A stretch of DNA of 15,066 nt from JAZKIX01 sp040384645 (GTDB taxonomy: Bacteria > Pseudomonadota > Gammaproteobacteria > Burkholderiales > Burkholderiaceae_D), in contig JAZKIX010000101.1 of NCBI GenBank assembly GCA_040384645.1, positions 1-15,066 on the forward strand, given 5' to 3'. A program made the translations under genes and the position numbers. The notes below the pieces were generated by a model. The model was given only the letters and a program-made list of their open reading frames with translations, was not told the origin of the DNA and did not search any database. Positions 1 to 5,734 of this stretch are shown here, piece after piece (the stretch's first letter is position 1; each line of letters opens with the position of its first letter).

Positions 1-523
1 CAATCGCCTTTGCAATCTGAAAAGCAAACCGTTCTTCCCCATAATTGCGTATCACTTTCTCAATATTTTGTTCGGTCTCGACCGCCAGCCATTGCGCAGC
101 CGAGCGGCCGCGTGTGCTGTCCATCCGCATGTCTAGCGGGCCATCTGAACGAAAACTAAATCCACGGGCCGCATCGTCCACTTGCGGCGACGAAATTCCC
201 AAATCAAGCAACACGCCATCGATCTGTGCAATGCCGCGTGCCGCCAATGCCTCTGCCAAAGTGGCGAAACTATCGTGGACAATCTCAAAGCGCGGATCCG
301 CTATGGTTTGCGCATTTGCAATCGCCTGCGGATCTTTATCAAAAGCAATCAAACGCCCCTCAGGCCCCAATTGCGCCAAAATCTTGCGGCTGTGTCCGCC
401 ACGCCCGAAAGTGCCGTCAACATAAATCCCGCCGGCAGCATCGCCGGCAATCGCCAGCGCTTCCACCGCTTCATCCAGCAGCACCGTGCGGTGCTGCAAC
501 TCAGGCACCGTTTGCATGTTCAT
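1..523 (-). CDS. rsmH: RsmH (MraW), 16S rRNA m4C1402 methyltransferase, 3' end cut by window edge
   Basis: RsmH transfers a methyl group from S-adenosylmethionine to N4 of C1402 in the 16S rRNA decoding site and is normally the second gene of the dcw cluster. The 174 residues visible here (of roughly 310 in the family) begin MNMQTVPELQHRTVLLDEAV. They contain the SAM-binding glycine motif DGTFGRGGHS (residues 36-45), the catalytic-region motif DLGISSPQ (107-114) and the family signature RGFSFR-x-DGPLDMRMD (about 120-135). I chose the ATG at 523 because the in-frame codon 9 nt upstream is the stop of mraZ, so no earlier start is possible. An ATG two codons later is an alternative. No strong Shine-Dalgarno precedes it, so translation is probably coupled to mraZ. 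The reading frame is open to the window edge. Family recognition is secure. Confidence 0.97.
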   Translation of the reverse strand, partial: MNMQTVPELQHRTVLLDEAVEALAIAGDAAGGIYVDGTFGRGGHSRKILAQLGPEGRLIAFDKDPQAIANAQTIADPRFEIVHDSFATLAEALAARGIAQIDGVLLDLGISSPQVDDAARGFSFRSDGPLDMRMDSTRGRSAAQWLAVETEQNIEKVIRNYGEERFAFQIAKAI

Positions 524-532
524 CGCGTGCCA

Positions 533-961
533 TTAGAAAGAAAAATTACTTAAAGCATCGGGCATACCGCCAGCGATCGCATCGGATTCGCTTTCGGCCA
601 ATTTGGCGGCATCCCAGATTTCAAAATGACTACCCATGCCCAGCAACATGACGTCGCGCGTCAAGCCGACCGCTGCCCGCAGTTCCGGCGCGATCAAGAT
701 GCGGCCAGCCGAATCGAACTCGACATCGGATGCATTACCCAAAAAAATACGCTGCCATGCACGTGCTGACATCGGCCAGGCGGCAATTTGCTCGCGATGG
801 GTTTCCCATACAGGGCGAGGAAAAAACAAGAGGCAACCGTGCGGATGCTTGGTCAGGGTGACCCGCCCTTCGCATTGAATCGTCAAGGCGTCACGATGCT
901 TAGACGGAATAGACATCCGACCTTTGGCATCGAGATTGAGAGCAGACGCGCCTTGGAACAC
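533..961 (-). CDS. mraZ: MraZ, DNA-binding regulator of the division/cell-wall cluster
   Basis: MraZ is an AbrB/SpoVT-like transcription factor that, in Escherichia coli, binds repeats in its own promoter and represses the dcw operon. The 142-residue product (usual length about 140-152) carries the two expected DxxxR half-motifs: DAKGR at residues 11-15 and DSAGR at 83-87. It also has the conserved block MLLGMGSHFEIWD (105-117). The frame stays open upstream to an ATG at 1042, but the family begins (M)FQGASAL, which places the start at the GTG at 961. An AAGG about 11 nt upstream is a modest ribosome site. The stop lies 9 nt before rsmH in the same frame, so the two genes form an operon. The phased repeats and promoter at 1036-1097 suggest autoregulation. 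The GTG start is inferred from family comparison. Confidence 0.95.
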   Translation of the reverse strand: MFQGASALNLDAKGRMSIPSKHRDALTIQCEGRVTLTKHPHGCLLFFPRPVWETHREQIAAWPMSARAWQRIFLGNASDVEFDSAGRILIAPELRAAVGLTRDVMLLGMGSHFEIWDAAKLAESESDAIAGGMPDALSNFSF

Positions 962-1035
962 GGGGAGAAGACCTTTTTTATAGTTTGTTTGGGATGAAAT
1001 TTTCGCGCCAGGCCTGCTACCAAAAACAGAAAATC

Positions 1036-1070
1036 CCCACAAAAAAACACTTTTTCACACTGTCGCCCAC
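1036..1070 (-). promoter_or_regulatory. MraZ-box-like array: four direct repeats at exact 10-bp period
   Basis: Reading the minus strand, GTGGG, GTGTG, GTGTT and GTGGG begin every 10 bases (plus-strand blocks ending at 1070, 1060, 1050 and 1040). E. coli MraZ recognises TGGG-type repeats separated by 5 nt, and this array has that spacing. The outer two units are perfect and the middle two are degraded. The array lies immediately downstream of the -10 element of the mraZ promoter, where bound MraZ would block transcription initiation. Confidence 0.75.
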
Positions 1071-1097
1071 TTTAGTTGATGCAATATTAGTGGTCAA
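1069..1097 (-). promoter_or_regulatory. Candidate sigma70 promoter of mraZ-rsmH
   Basis: On the minus strand TTGACC (plus positions 1092-1097) and TAAAGT (1069-1074) are separated by 17 bp, a near-ideal sigma70 arrangement. Transcription would start within the first MraZ-box-like repeat, leaving a leader of about 100 nt before the GTG start of mraZ. This is a sequence-based prediction. Confidence 0.65.
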
Positions 1098-1179
1098 GCG
1101 GTTTTGCAAATGAAAGTTGAATTTTATGAATGAAGTCAAAGACTTAGCGCAATTATCTCAAGTAGCGACGTGTTGGAAT

Positions 1180-1197
1180 TCCCTGATTAATTAGGGA
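1180..1197. repeat. 18-bp near-perfect palindrome
   Basis: The sequence TCCCTGATTAATTAGGGA is symmetric around ATTAAT, with one mismatched pair (G1185/T1192). It lies 23 bp from the 34-bp palindrome and could be an operator half of the same regulatory region. No binding protein can be named. Confidence 0.5.
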
Positions 1198-1220
1198 CTT
1201 ATCGAAGAGAGTGAATGTAG

Positions 1221-1254
1221 CGACTCAATTAAACACATGTGTTTAATTGAGTCG
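1221..1254. repeat. Perfect 34-bp palindrome
   Basis: The left arm CGACTCAATTAAACACA (1221-1237) is followed directly by its exact reverse complement (1238-1254), with the centre at ACACATGTGT. There is no loop and no mismatch, and symmetry stops at both ends (G1220, A1255). No T-run follows on either strand, so it does not look like an intrinsic terminator. A dimeric-regulator operator, a cruciform-forming site or a recombination remnant are all possible. Confidence 0.85.
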
Positions 1255-1591
1255 AAAATGCGGTGAAAATTCTCGATTTCACAACTTTTATCAGGACAAT
1301 TTAATCCCTACAGGCAATAAAATCGTCTAATTGGCATGGATATTGCGTTAAATTACTTGCATTCAAGAAATAACTAGCGCATCCGATATGCTTAATGTAG
1401 GGTTGAAATCAGTCTAAACGGCGTATTTTGACAATAATGCGTAATCGTCCATCGTGAATGCAAAATGCCGCGGATACGCTAGTGGTAATGCGGCGCTGAC
1501 GTGGACACAGCAACGGTCATCAGAATCGCTAAAGATCCGCAAGTAAGTTTGTACCTCGGATTTGAACGGCACTTCTTTAAGGAGCTTCGTC

Positions 1592-2542
1592 ATGAGCATC
1601 GCCCTTGCGCATACTCGCCCTGTCTACAATCTTGCAGAAGTCCAGGATGCGCGTGAACGCAGTCTGGGACGTTCACCAGAATTGGACGCTTTTTACGAGC
1701 GTATGCTCGACAATGGCGCGGAACGTTTTGTCACGACGCCATCTTCTACCGACGTACTCGATCCACTGTACGAAGACTGTCCCAATTTCAACGAAGTGCT
1801 CGATGACCTAGGCCGCTATCTTGGACTGGCTCATGCCGGCAACGCCAGTGTCAATGTCATGCCGATCCTGTTGCTGGGCGATCCCGGCGTCGGCAAAACC
1901 CATTTTGGCAAACGCCTGGCCAATGCGATGGATACTGATTTTGAATTCATCAGCATGAATGCGCTATCGGCCGGCTTTGTCATTACCGGCAGTTCGGCCA
2001 GCTGGAAAGGTGCCAAATGCGGCAAAGTGGCAGAGCGTCTGGTGCGCGGACAATATGCCAATCCAATTGTCTTGCTCGATGAAGTGGAAAAAGCATCCGG
2101 CTCGACCCAGTCGGATCCGATGGCGGCTTTATATCAATTGCTAGAGCCGGAGACCTCGCGCAATTTTCGTGACGAATTCATCGATGTCGATATCGATGCC
2201 AGCCAGATTTTTTGGGTGCTCACCGCCAATAGCACTGACGGTATTCCCGCGCCCTTACTCAATCGTATGGCGGTCTATGAAGTGCCGACGCCGACCCAGG
2301 AACAGGCGGCCGGTATTGCACAAAGGATTTATGCCGGCCTGTTGAAAGAACTGAATTTAAAAAATTTTTCTGAAAAACTACATCCAACCGCACAAGAGAA
2401 ACTAGCGAACATCGCCCCACGCGAAATGCGCAAAACCTTATTGGATGGGCTGGGTTACGCGGTTGCCGCAGGACGCGACGATGTGCTTGGCGAAGACATT
2501 CGGCTTCGCCTGCATGGCAACAAACAAAGAATGGGATTTTGA
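1592..2542 (+). CDS. Lon-like AAA+ ATPase lacking a protease domain
   Basis: The 316-residue protein is a single AAA+ module. It shows Walker A GDPGVGKT (residues 96-103), Walker B IVLLDEVEK (159-167), sensor 1 LTANS (210-214), an arginine-finger-like NR (224-225) and a sensor-2-like PREMRK (276-281). The stretch DPMAALYQLLEPE followed by NFRDEFIDVD and TANSTDGIPAPLLNRM closely matches the Lon ATPase domain (DPASALLEVLDPEQN...ANS...IPAPLLDRM). However, the Lon N-terminal substrate domain and the C-terminal Ser-Lys protease domain are absent. It is probably a cytosolic remodelling or chaperone-type ATPase with unknown substrate. The ATG at 1592 is preferred because AAGGAG lies 7 nt upstream; the frame extends back to a TTG at 1562. 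It stands alone and is divergent from mraZ. The AAA+ assignment is secure; its role is not known. Confidence 0.9.
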   Translation: MSIALAHTRPVYNLAEVQDARERSLGRSPELDAFYERMLDNGAERFVTTPSSTDVLDPLYEDCPNFNEVLDDLGRYLGLAHAGNASVNVMPILLLGDPGVGKTHFGKRLANAMDTDFEFISMNALSAGFVITGSSASWKGAKCGKVAERLVRGQYANPIVLLDEVEKASGSTQSDPMAALYQLLEPETSRNFRDEFIDVDIDASQIFWVLTANSTDGIPAPLLNRMAVYEVPTPTQEQAAGIAQRIYAGLLKELNLKNFSEKLHPTAQEKLANIAPREMRKTLLDGLGYAVAAGRDDVLGEDIRLRLHGNKQRMGF

Positions 2543-2601
2543 TAACGGCGGCACATTCGACAGATTGGCAAGAATGGGCGATACGAGGATTTGCCACAAA
2601 A

Positions 2602-2668
2602 AGCACGCGTATTGGTGAGGCATAAAGTGCTGAGGGCAGCTCACATTTGCAACACCAATTCGCGTGCT
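2602..2668. repeat. Long hairpin: 16-nt inverted repeat with one mismatch, 35-nt loop
   Basis: AGCACGCGTATTGGTG (2602-2617) pairs with CACCAATTCGCGTGCT (2653-2668) in 15 of 16 positions. The loop contains further partly complementary sequence (GTGCTG...CAGCTCAC). It sits between the convergent ends of the AAA+ gene and the DUF1059 gene. There is no U-tract, so it is not a classical terminator. It could be an mRNA 3'-end structure or a mobile repeat. Confidence 0.7.
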
Positions 2669-2714
2669 CCTAGACACATATTCATTCAACAGACGTCGAA
2701 GACGCAATATCCGC

Positions 2715-2978
2715 CTAATGTGCGCCCATTTGTTGTCCGCCAACGCTGCCAGCGGCCACGCTGCCTGAAGGATCAAGTCCCGACGCAAGTTCAGGCGAAC
2801 CTTGGCGGAACAGGGACTTGATTTGTTGCCGTAAGTCGGGCGTATCTTCATGACTATGGACCGCCACCGCATGTTGTACGGCGGCTTCCAGCAATTCGTC
2901 GTCATTATCGGCGCTGATCGCAACCGTACAATTCATTTCACTTGGATAATCGCGGCAATCGATATATTTCCTTTCCAT
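2715..2978 (-). CDS. DUF1059 family small protein
   Basis: The 87-residue product begins MERKYIDCRDYPSE and matches the DUF1059 pattern: CRDYP (8-12), a second cysteine (NC, 16-17), acidic SADNDDELLEAAVQHAVAVH (22-41), then EDTPDLRQQIKSLF. DUF1059 proteins are short, soluble, widespread in bacteria and archaea, and without known biochemical function. The family core ends near residue 58. The rest is a low-complexity Gly/Ser/Ala-rich tail, longer than the usual family member. The ATG at 2978 is preceded by GAGGAG at a good distance, so the start is firm. A 24-bp imperfect palindrome (2997-3020) lies just upstream in the probable leader. It is convergent with the AAA+ gene, and no functional link to that gene is evident. 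Confidence 0.85.
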   Translation of the reverse strand: MERKYIDCRDYPSEMNCTVAISADNDDELLEAAVQHAVAVHSHEDTPDLRQQIKSLFRQGSPELASGLDPSGSVAAGSVGGQQMGAH

Positions 2979-2996
2979 TTCATTCTCCTCAATGCT

Positions 2997-3020
2997 GATA
3001 CCTCAATCGATGCAGGTATC
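2997..3020 (-). promoter_or_regulatory. 24-bp imperfect palindrome upstream of the DUF1059 gene
   Basis: GATACCT (2997-3003) and AGGTATC (3014-3020) are perfect inverted arms around a centre ATCGAT. 20 of 24 positions are symmetric. It lies 18 nt before the DUF1059 start, with the ribosome site between. An operator overlapping the transcription start or a leader hairpin affecting translation are both possible. Confidence 0.45.
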
Positions 3021-3195
3021 GCTACGCCGGCTAGTTTGTGCAAAGCCTGATTCCAGCCGCCCCATTCAAGCATCAACGCAGCAAAAACCCGCGCTATATT
3101 TGACCGTGAAAATCGCTGCAATATCCCTGGCAACGATAAAGACTTATCACAGCATTGAAAAGAAAACCGTGAAAGACACTTGCCTGCAATCGGCT

Positions 3196-4125
3196 TTATT
3201 TAAAGCCATCGCCCAAGACCTTAAGCAAATCAGCTTCGGACAGATCATTCAAATTCTTGCCCTTCCAGCTGGCCGGCGCGCTGAAGCTGTCGAGCTTGAA
3301 ATAATCGACATGCGCACGCAAGTCGCGGTCGCCATCCTTCACCGTCATCGAATTGAATTCGCGGGCCGGCGGTTCATTGGCATGGCCTTTGAACCCGCCC
3401 ACCATGGTGTAAGCGAAATCAGTGGAAGCGGTGAGGCCGAGCTGCAATTTAGCCGGCAAATTGGGCTGGGTCATATGATCCAAGCTCATGCCTTTCCAAG
3501 TGAATGCCAGCAAATCAAGGTCGAGTTGCGTGACCTTCCATTTTTGTCCTTGTAGGCGGTGCAAAGAAATAAAGGTATTACCGATCCGCACCAACCGCAA
3601 TTCGTGCCAATTTTGTTGCGTGCCGTAGACCTGTTGTTGTGACCGCCCATCGACCGTGCGCAAAACGGAAATTGCCGGGGTTGCAGCGCCGTCGGAGCCA
3701 GTCGCCAACAACACGTAATTTTCATCGGCCTGTTTCCAGTCAGGCGCTTGCGGCGCCGGCTTACGCGCCATCAGGCCGATATACGAACCGGAACCGCGAC
3801 GCGGCGGCTCACCCGCCTTCAAACCTTCGGTCTTGACCCGTGTCGTCATTACAAAGTCGCCTTCGTACTCACGCATCAGGAATGGCGCGTGGAATCCTGC
3901 CAGCCAATAACTGGTATACGGCTCGATCAACAGCGCACCGCCGTCGACCGAAACTTTGGCCACCTGGGTCGGCCAACCCTCGGCATCGCTCATCCATTGC
4001 CACCTCTTAAGCGCATCGGGCGAATCGAATTTTTCATCGATGACGGTCACGGCATGGGCGATTGACAAGCTACTGCACACGGCCAGCAAAGCCGAGTACG
4101 CACATCGGCGGATCGAAATTTTCAT
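3196..4125 (-). CDS. Exported concanavalin A-like (DUF1349-type) protein
   Basis: The 309-residue product starts MKISIRRCAYSALLAVCSSL and has a classical signal peptide ending near AHA|VTV (residue 25), so the mature protein is periplasmic or secreted. The body resembles the DUF1349 / beta-xylosidase C-terminal-like concanavalin A fold. It has an early FDSPDALKRWQW segment, a beta-rich core with EYEGDFVMTTRVKTEG and GSGSYIGLMARKP, then NWHELRLVRIGNTF, which is typical of jelly-roll lectin-like or glucanase-like domains. I see no clear catalytic glutamate pair, so carbohydrate binding is the safer inference. The C-terminus (WKGKNLNDLSEADLLKVLG) is helical. The start is the ATG at 4125, 8 bp from an assembly gap, so the upstream sequence and ribosome site are partly missing. 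It is divergent from the LysR gene, the usual arrangement for a LysR target. Confidence 0.7.
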   Translation of the reverse strand: MKISIRRCAYSALLAVCSSLSIAHAVTVIDEKFDSPDALKRWQWMSDAEGWPTQVAKVSVDGGALLIEPYTSYWLAGFHAPFLMREYEGDFVMTTRVKTEGLKAGEPPRRGSGSYIGLMARKPAPQAPDWKQADENYVLLATGSDGAATPAISVLRTVDGRSQQQVYGTQQNWHELRLVRIGNTFISLHRLQGQKWKVTQLDLDLLAFTWKGMSLDHMTQPNLPAKLQLGLTASTDFAYTMVGGFKGHANEPPAREFNSMTVKDGDRDLRAHVDYFKLDSFSAPASWKGKNLNDLSEADLLKVLGDGFK

Positions 4126-4133
4126 GGCTGCCA

Positions 4134-4143
4134 NNNNNNNNNN
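4134..4143. other. Assembly gap (10 N)
   Basis: Ten unresolved bases lie in the divergent promoter region between the concanavalin-like gene and the LysR gene. The true gap length is unknown, so promoter elements and the leader of the minus-strand gene may be missing. Confidence 0.98.
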
Positions 4144-4158
4144 TAAGATAATTACATC

Positions 4159-4175
4159 GCGTTTCGTAAAAACGC
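4159..4175. promoter_or_regulatory. Inverted repeat, candidate LysR operator
   Basis: GCGTTT (4159-4164) and AAACGC (4170-4175) form a perfect inverted repeat with a 5-nt centre (CGTAA), about 75 bp upstream of the LysR start and inside the divergent control region. The spacing differs slightly from the classical T-N11-A LysR box, so the assignment rests mainly on position. Confidence 0.35.
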
Positions 4176-4251
4176 AGTGTAAAAGCCCTGTAAGGCGCGG
4201 GCTAGGCATGAAATTGATACGCCGCGTTTCACCCATGAGACAATTTGACCT

Positions 4252-5142
4252 ATGAATTCGCTCAATAACCTTCGCGACATGGCCTTGTTCGTAGCGGTGG
4301 CAGAAGCCGGCAGTCTGACTGCGGCCGCGCTCAACGCCGGCGTGCCCAAAGCGACATTGTCGCGCCGCATTTTGGCAATGGAGGCGCGTCTGGGTGTCGC
4401 CCTATTTCATCGCGGCGCGCGCAAACTGACGCCGACCGCCGAAGGCAGCTGGTACCTGACGCAAGCGCAAAGCCTGGTGGCGCAAGCCGATGTCTTGAAC
4501 GACGGCTTGCGCGGCAATCAGGCGGCGGCGGCAGGTTTGGTACGTATTTGCACCTCGCCCGATGTCGGGCAGCATTTATTGGGTCCGGTTTTAAGCGCCT
4601 TCATGGCGCGCTACCCGCAGATCGAACTCGATATCGACTTGACGCCACGCTATATCGATCTGGCCGAACAATCCTGCGATATCGCGATCCGCACAGGCTT
4701 GCAGGCCGATTCCAAGCTCTATGCACGCAAACTGGCCGACCTGCCGCGCCAGATATTGGCCGCACCCAGCTATCTGGCGCGCGCCGGCGTGCCCGATGGC
4801 ATTAACGATTTGGCGCGCCATACCTGCATCCGCTTCAAGGGACGCGGCTTGGTCGAAACCCATTGGCCGCTGCAATCAGGCGATGAAAAACTGCTGCTGC
4901 CAGTCCATGGCGGATTGCTGGTCAATACCGTCGGCATGGCGCAAGCCTTGTTGGAAAATGGCAGTGGATTGGGCTTGATCATTCCCGATTTTTGCGCGTC
5001 TGCGCTGGCAGACGGGCGCTTGCAGCGCGTCTTGCCCGAATGGTCCGGTGTCGCGTGGCCGGTGTACGCCGTCATGCGTGAACGACGCCAACCGGCAAGG
5101 GTCAGGTTGTTGCTGGACTATATGGCAGAGGCGTTTTTATGA
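4252..5142 (+). CDS. LysR-family transcriptional regulator
   Basis: The 296-residue protein has the full LysR layout. An N-terminal winged helix-turn-helix spans about residues 6-64: LRDMALFVAVAEAGSLTAAA, then VPKATLSRRILAMEARLGVALFHR and KLTPTAEG. A linker helix follows, then a two-lobed effector-binding domain beginning near residue 95 (LVRICTSPDVGQHLL...). The sequence IELDIDLTPRYIDLAEQSCDIAIRTG is the pattern of the CrgA-like group. The effector is unknown. The ATG at 4252 gives the standard start; no strong Shine-Dalgarno is visible. It is transcribed away from the concanavalin-like gene and overlaps the GNAT gene by 4 bp (ATGA), so the two plus-strand genes are translationally coupled. 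Family certainty is high; target genes are inferred only from arrangement. Confidence 0.93.
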   Translation: MNSLNNLRDMALFVAVAEAGSLTAAALNAGVPKATLSRRILAMEARLGVALFHRGARKLTPTAEGSWYLTQAQSLVAQADVLNDGLRGNQAAAAGLVRICTSPDVGQHLLGPVLSAFMARYPQIELDIDLTPRYIDLAEQSCDIAIRTGLQADSKLYARKLADLPRQILAAPSYLARAGVPDGINDLARHTCIRFKGRGLVETHWPLQSGDEKLLLPVHGGLLVNTVGMAQALLENGSGLGLIIPDFCASALADGRLQRVLPEWSGVAWPVYAVMRERRQPARVRLLLDYMAEAFL

Positions 5143-5627
5143 GTGTGAATTTAAAACCGAATCTGCAACTGCAACCGCCGATCCCATTCACATTAGTTCC
5201 AGCATTGCCGGAAGATTTAGAAGCGCTGGTAGCGATACGCATCGCCGCCATGCGAGACAGCCTGGAACGGATCGGGCGCTTCGACCCGCTGCGTGCGCGA
5301 GAGCGGCTGCTGGCTAGCTTTTCTGCAGCGCATACCCGGCACATCATGCTCGGCGCCGTCCATGTCGGCTTTATCACGCTTAAGCCGCAAGACGGTTCGC
5401 TATTGCTGGACCATTTTTACCTGCTGCCTGCATCGCAACGGCGTGGCCTGGGTTCTGCCGTATTGAGGCAGATCGTCGCTGAGGCCGACGCGCTGGCCCT
5501 GCCGCTGCGAGTGACAGCACTACGCGACAGCGGCGCCAATCGATTTTATCTGCGGCATGGCTTCCAACTATCCAGCACTGAAGAATTCGATAATCACTAC
5601 CTGAGGCCGGTCAAATGTCTTTTTTAG
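5139..5627 (+). CDS. GNAT-family N-acetyltransferase
   Basis: The 162-residue product has the GNAT fold. The acetyl-CoA-binding motif A is LLLDHFYLLPASQRRGLGSA (about residues 88-107), with the pyrophosphate loop QRRGLG. Motif B is NRFYLRHGF (134-142). The N-terminal half (ALPEDLEALVAIRIAAMRDSLERIGRFDP) resembles GNAT enzymes acting on small molecules or protein N-termini, but the acceptor cannot be read from sequence. Translation starts at the ATG overlapping the LysR stop (ATGA), so the two genes form an operon. The last two codons and the TAG stop (5625-5627) lie inside copy A of the dispersed repeat. The native C-terminus may therefore have been replaced or trimmed by repeat insertion, but the motifs needed for activity are intact. 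Confidence 0.9.
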   Translation: MSVNLKPNLQLQPPIPFTLVPALPEDLEALVAIRIAAMRDSLERIGRFDPLRARERLLASFSAAHTRHIMLGAVHVGFITLKPQDGSLLLDHFYLLPASQRRGLGSAVLRQIVAEADALALPLRVTALRDSGANRFYLRHGFQLSSTEEFDNHYLRPVKCLF

Positions 5628-5706
5628 CCAAAAATATACTCCGGCGTGTATTATTTTTCATCCAATGAATACCTGTGGCTTAAGCATGATTTAAGCATAT
5701 ACCCCC
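5620..5706 (+). repeat. Dispersed hairpin repeat, copy A
   Basis: It begins with TTTTTTAGCC, then has AATATAC (5633-5639), a 6-nt loop TCCGGC, and GTGTATT (5646-5652). A T-rich run, CCAATGAA (5662-5669) and a second stem GCTTAA-N7-TTAAGC follow, and it ends GCATATACCCCC at 5706. From AATATAC to the last C is 74 nt, identical to copy B. It lies between the convergent GNAT gene and the minus-strand membrane protein gene and may act as a terminator for both. Confidence 0.8.
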
Positions 5707-5734
5707 GCCAATTCAAGAAAATGCCGGATGTAAC

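Larger units (their letters stand above)
1098..1591. other. Gene-poor divergent intergenic region between mraZ and the AAA+ gene
   Basis: This stretch of about 490 bp is AT-rich and has no convincing gene. It holds an 18-bp near-palindrome (1180-1197), a perfect 34-bp palindrome (1221-1254) and an 8-bp direct repeat GTAGCGAC (1162-1169 and 1217-1224). A 61-codon open frame on the minus strand (1599 to 1414) overlaps the start of the AAA+ gene. It has no clear ribosome site and is treated as doubtful. A TTGACA at about 1428 lacks a good -10 partner, so I do not assign a promoter for the AAA+ gene. Confidence 0.6.

Noticed and set aside
1123..1191. 22-codon open frame (MNEVKDLAQLSQVAT...) upstream of the palindromes
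   Set aside because: Very short, no clear Shine-Dalgarno, and it runs into the 18-bp near-palindrome; nothing supports translation.
2602..2668. Long hairpin considered as an integron attC site
   Set aside because: The arms lack the RYYYAAC and GTTRRRY core sites and no integrase or cassette array is present.
2438..2923. 161-codon minus-strand frame across the end of the AAA+ gene and the DUF1059 gene
   Set aside because: It overlaps two well-supported genes in another frame and has no ribosome site or recognisable domain.
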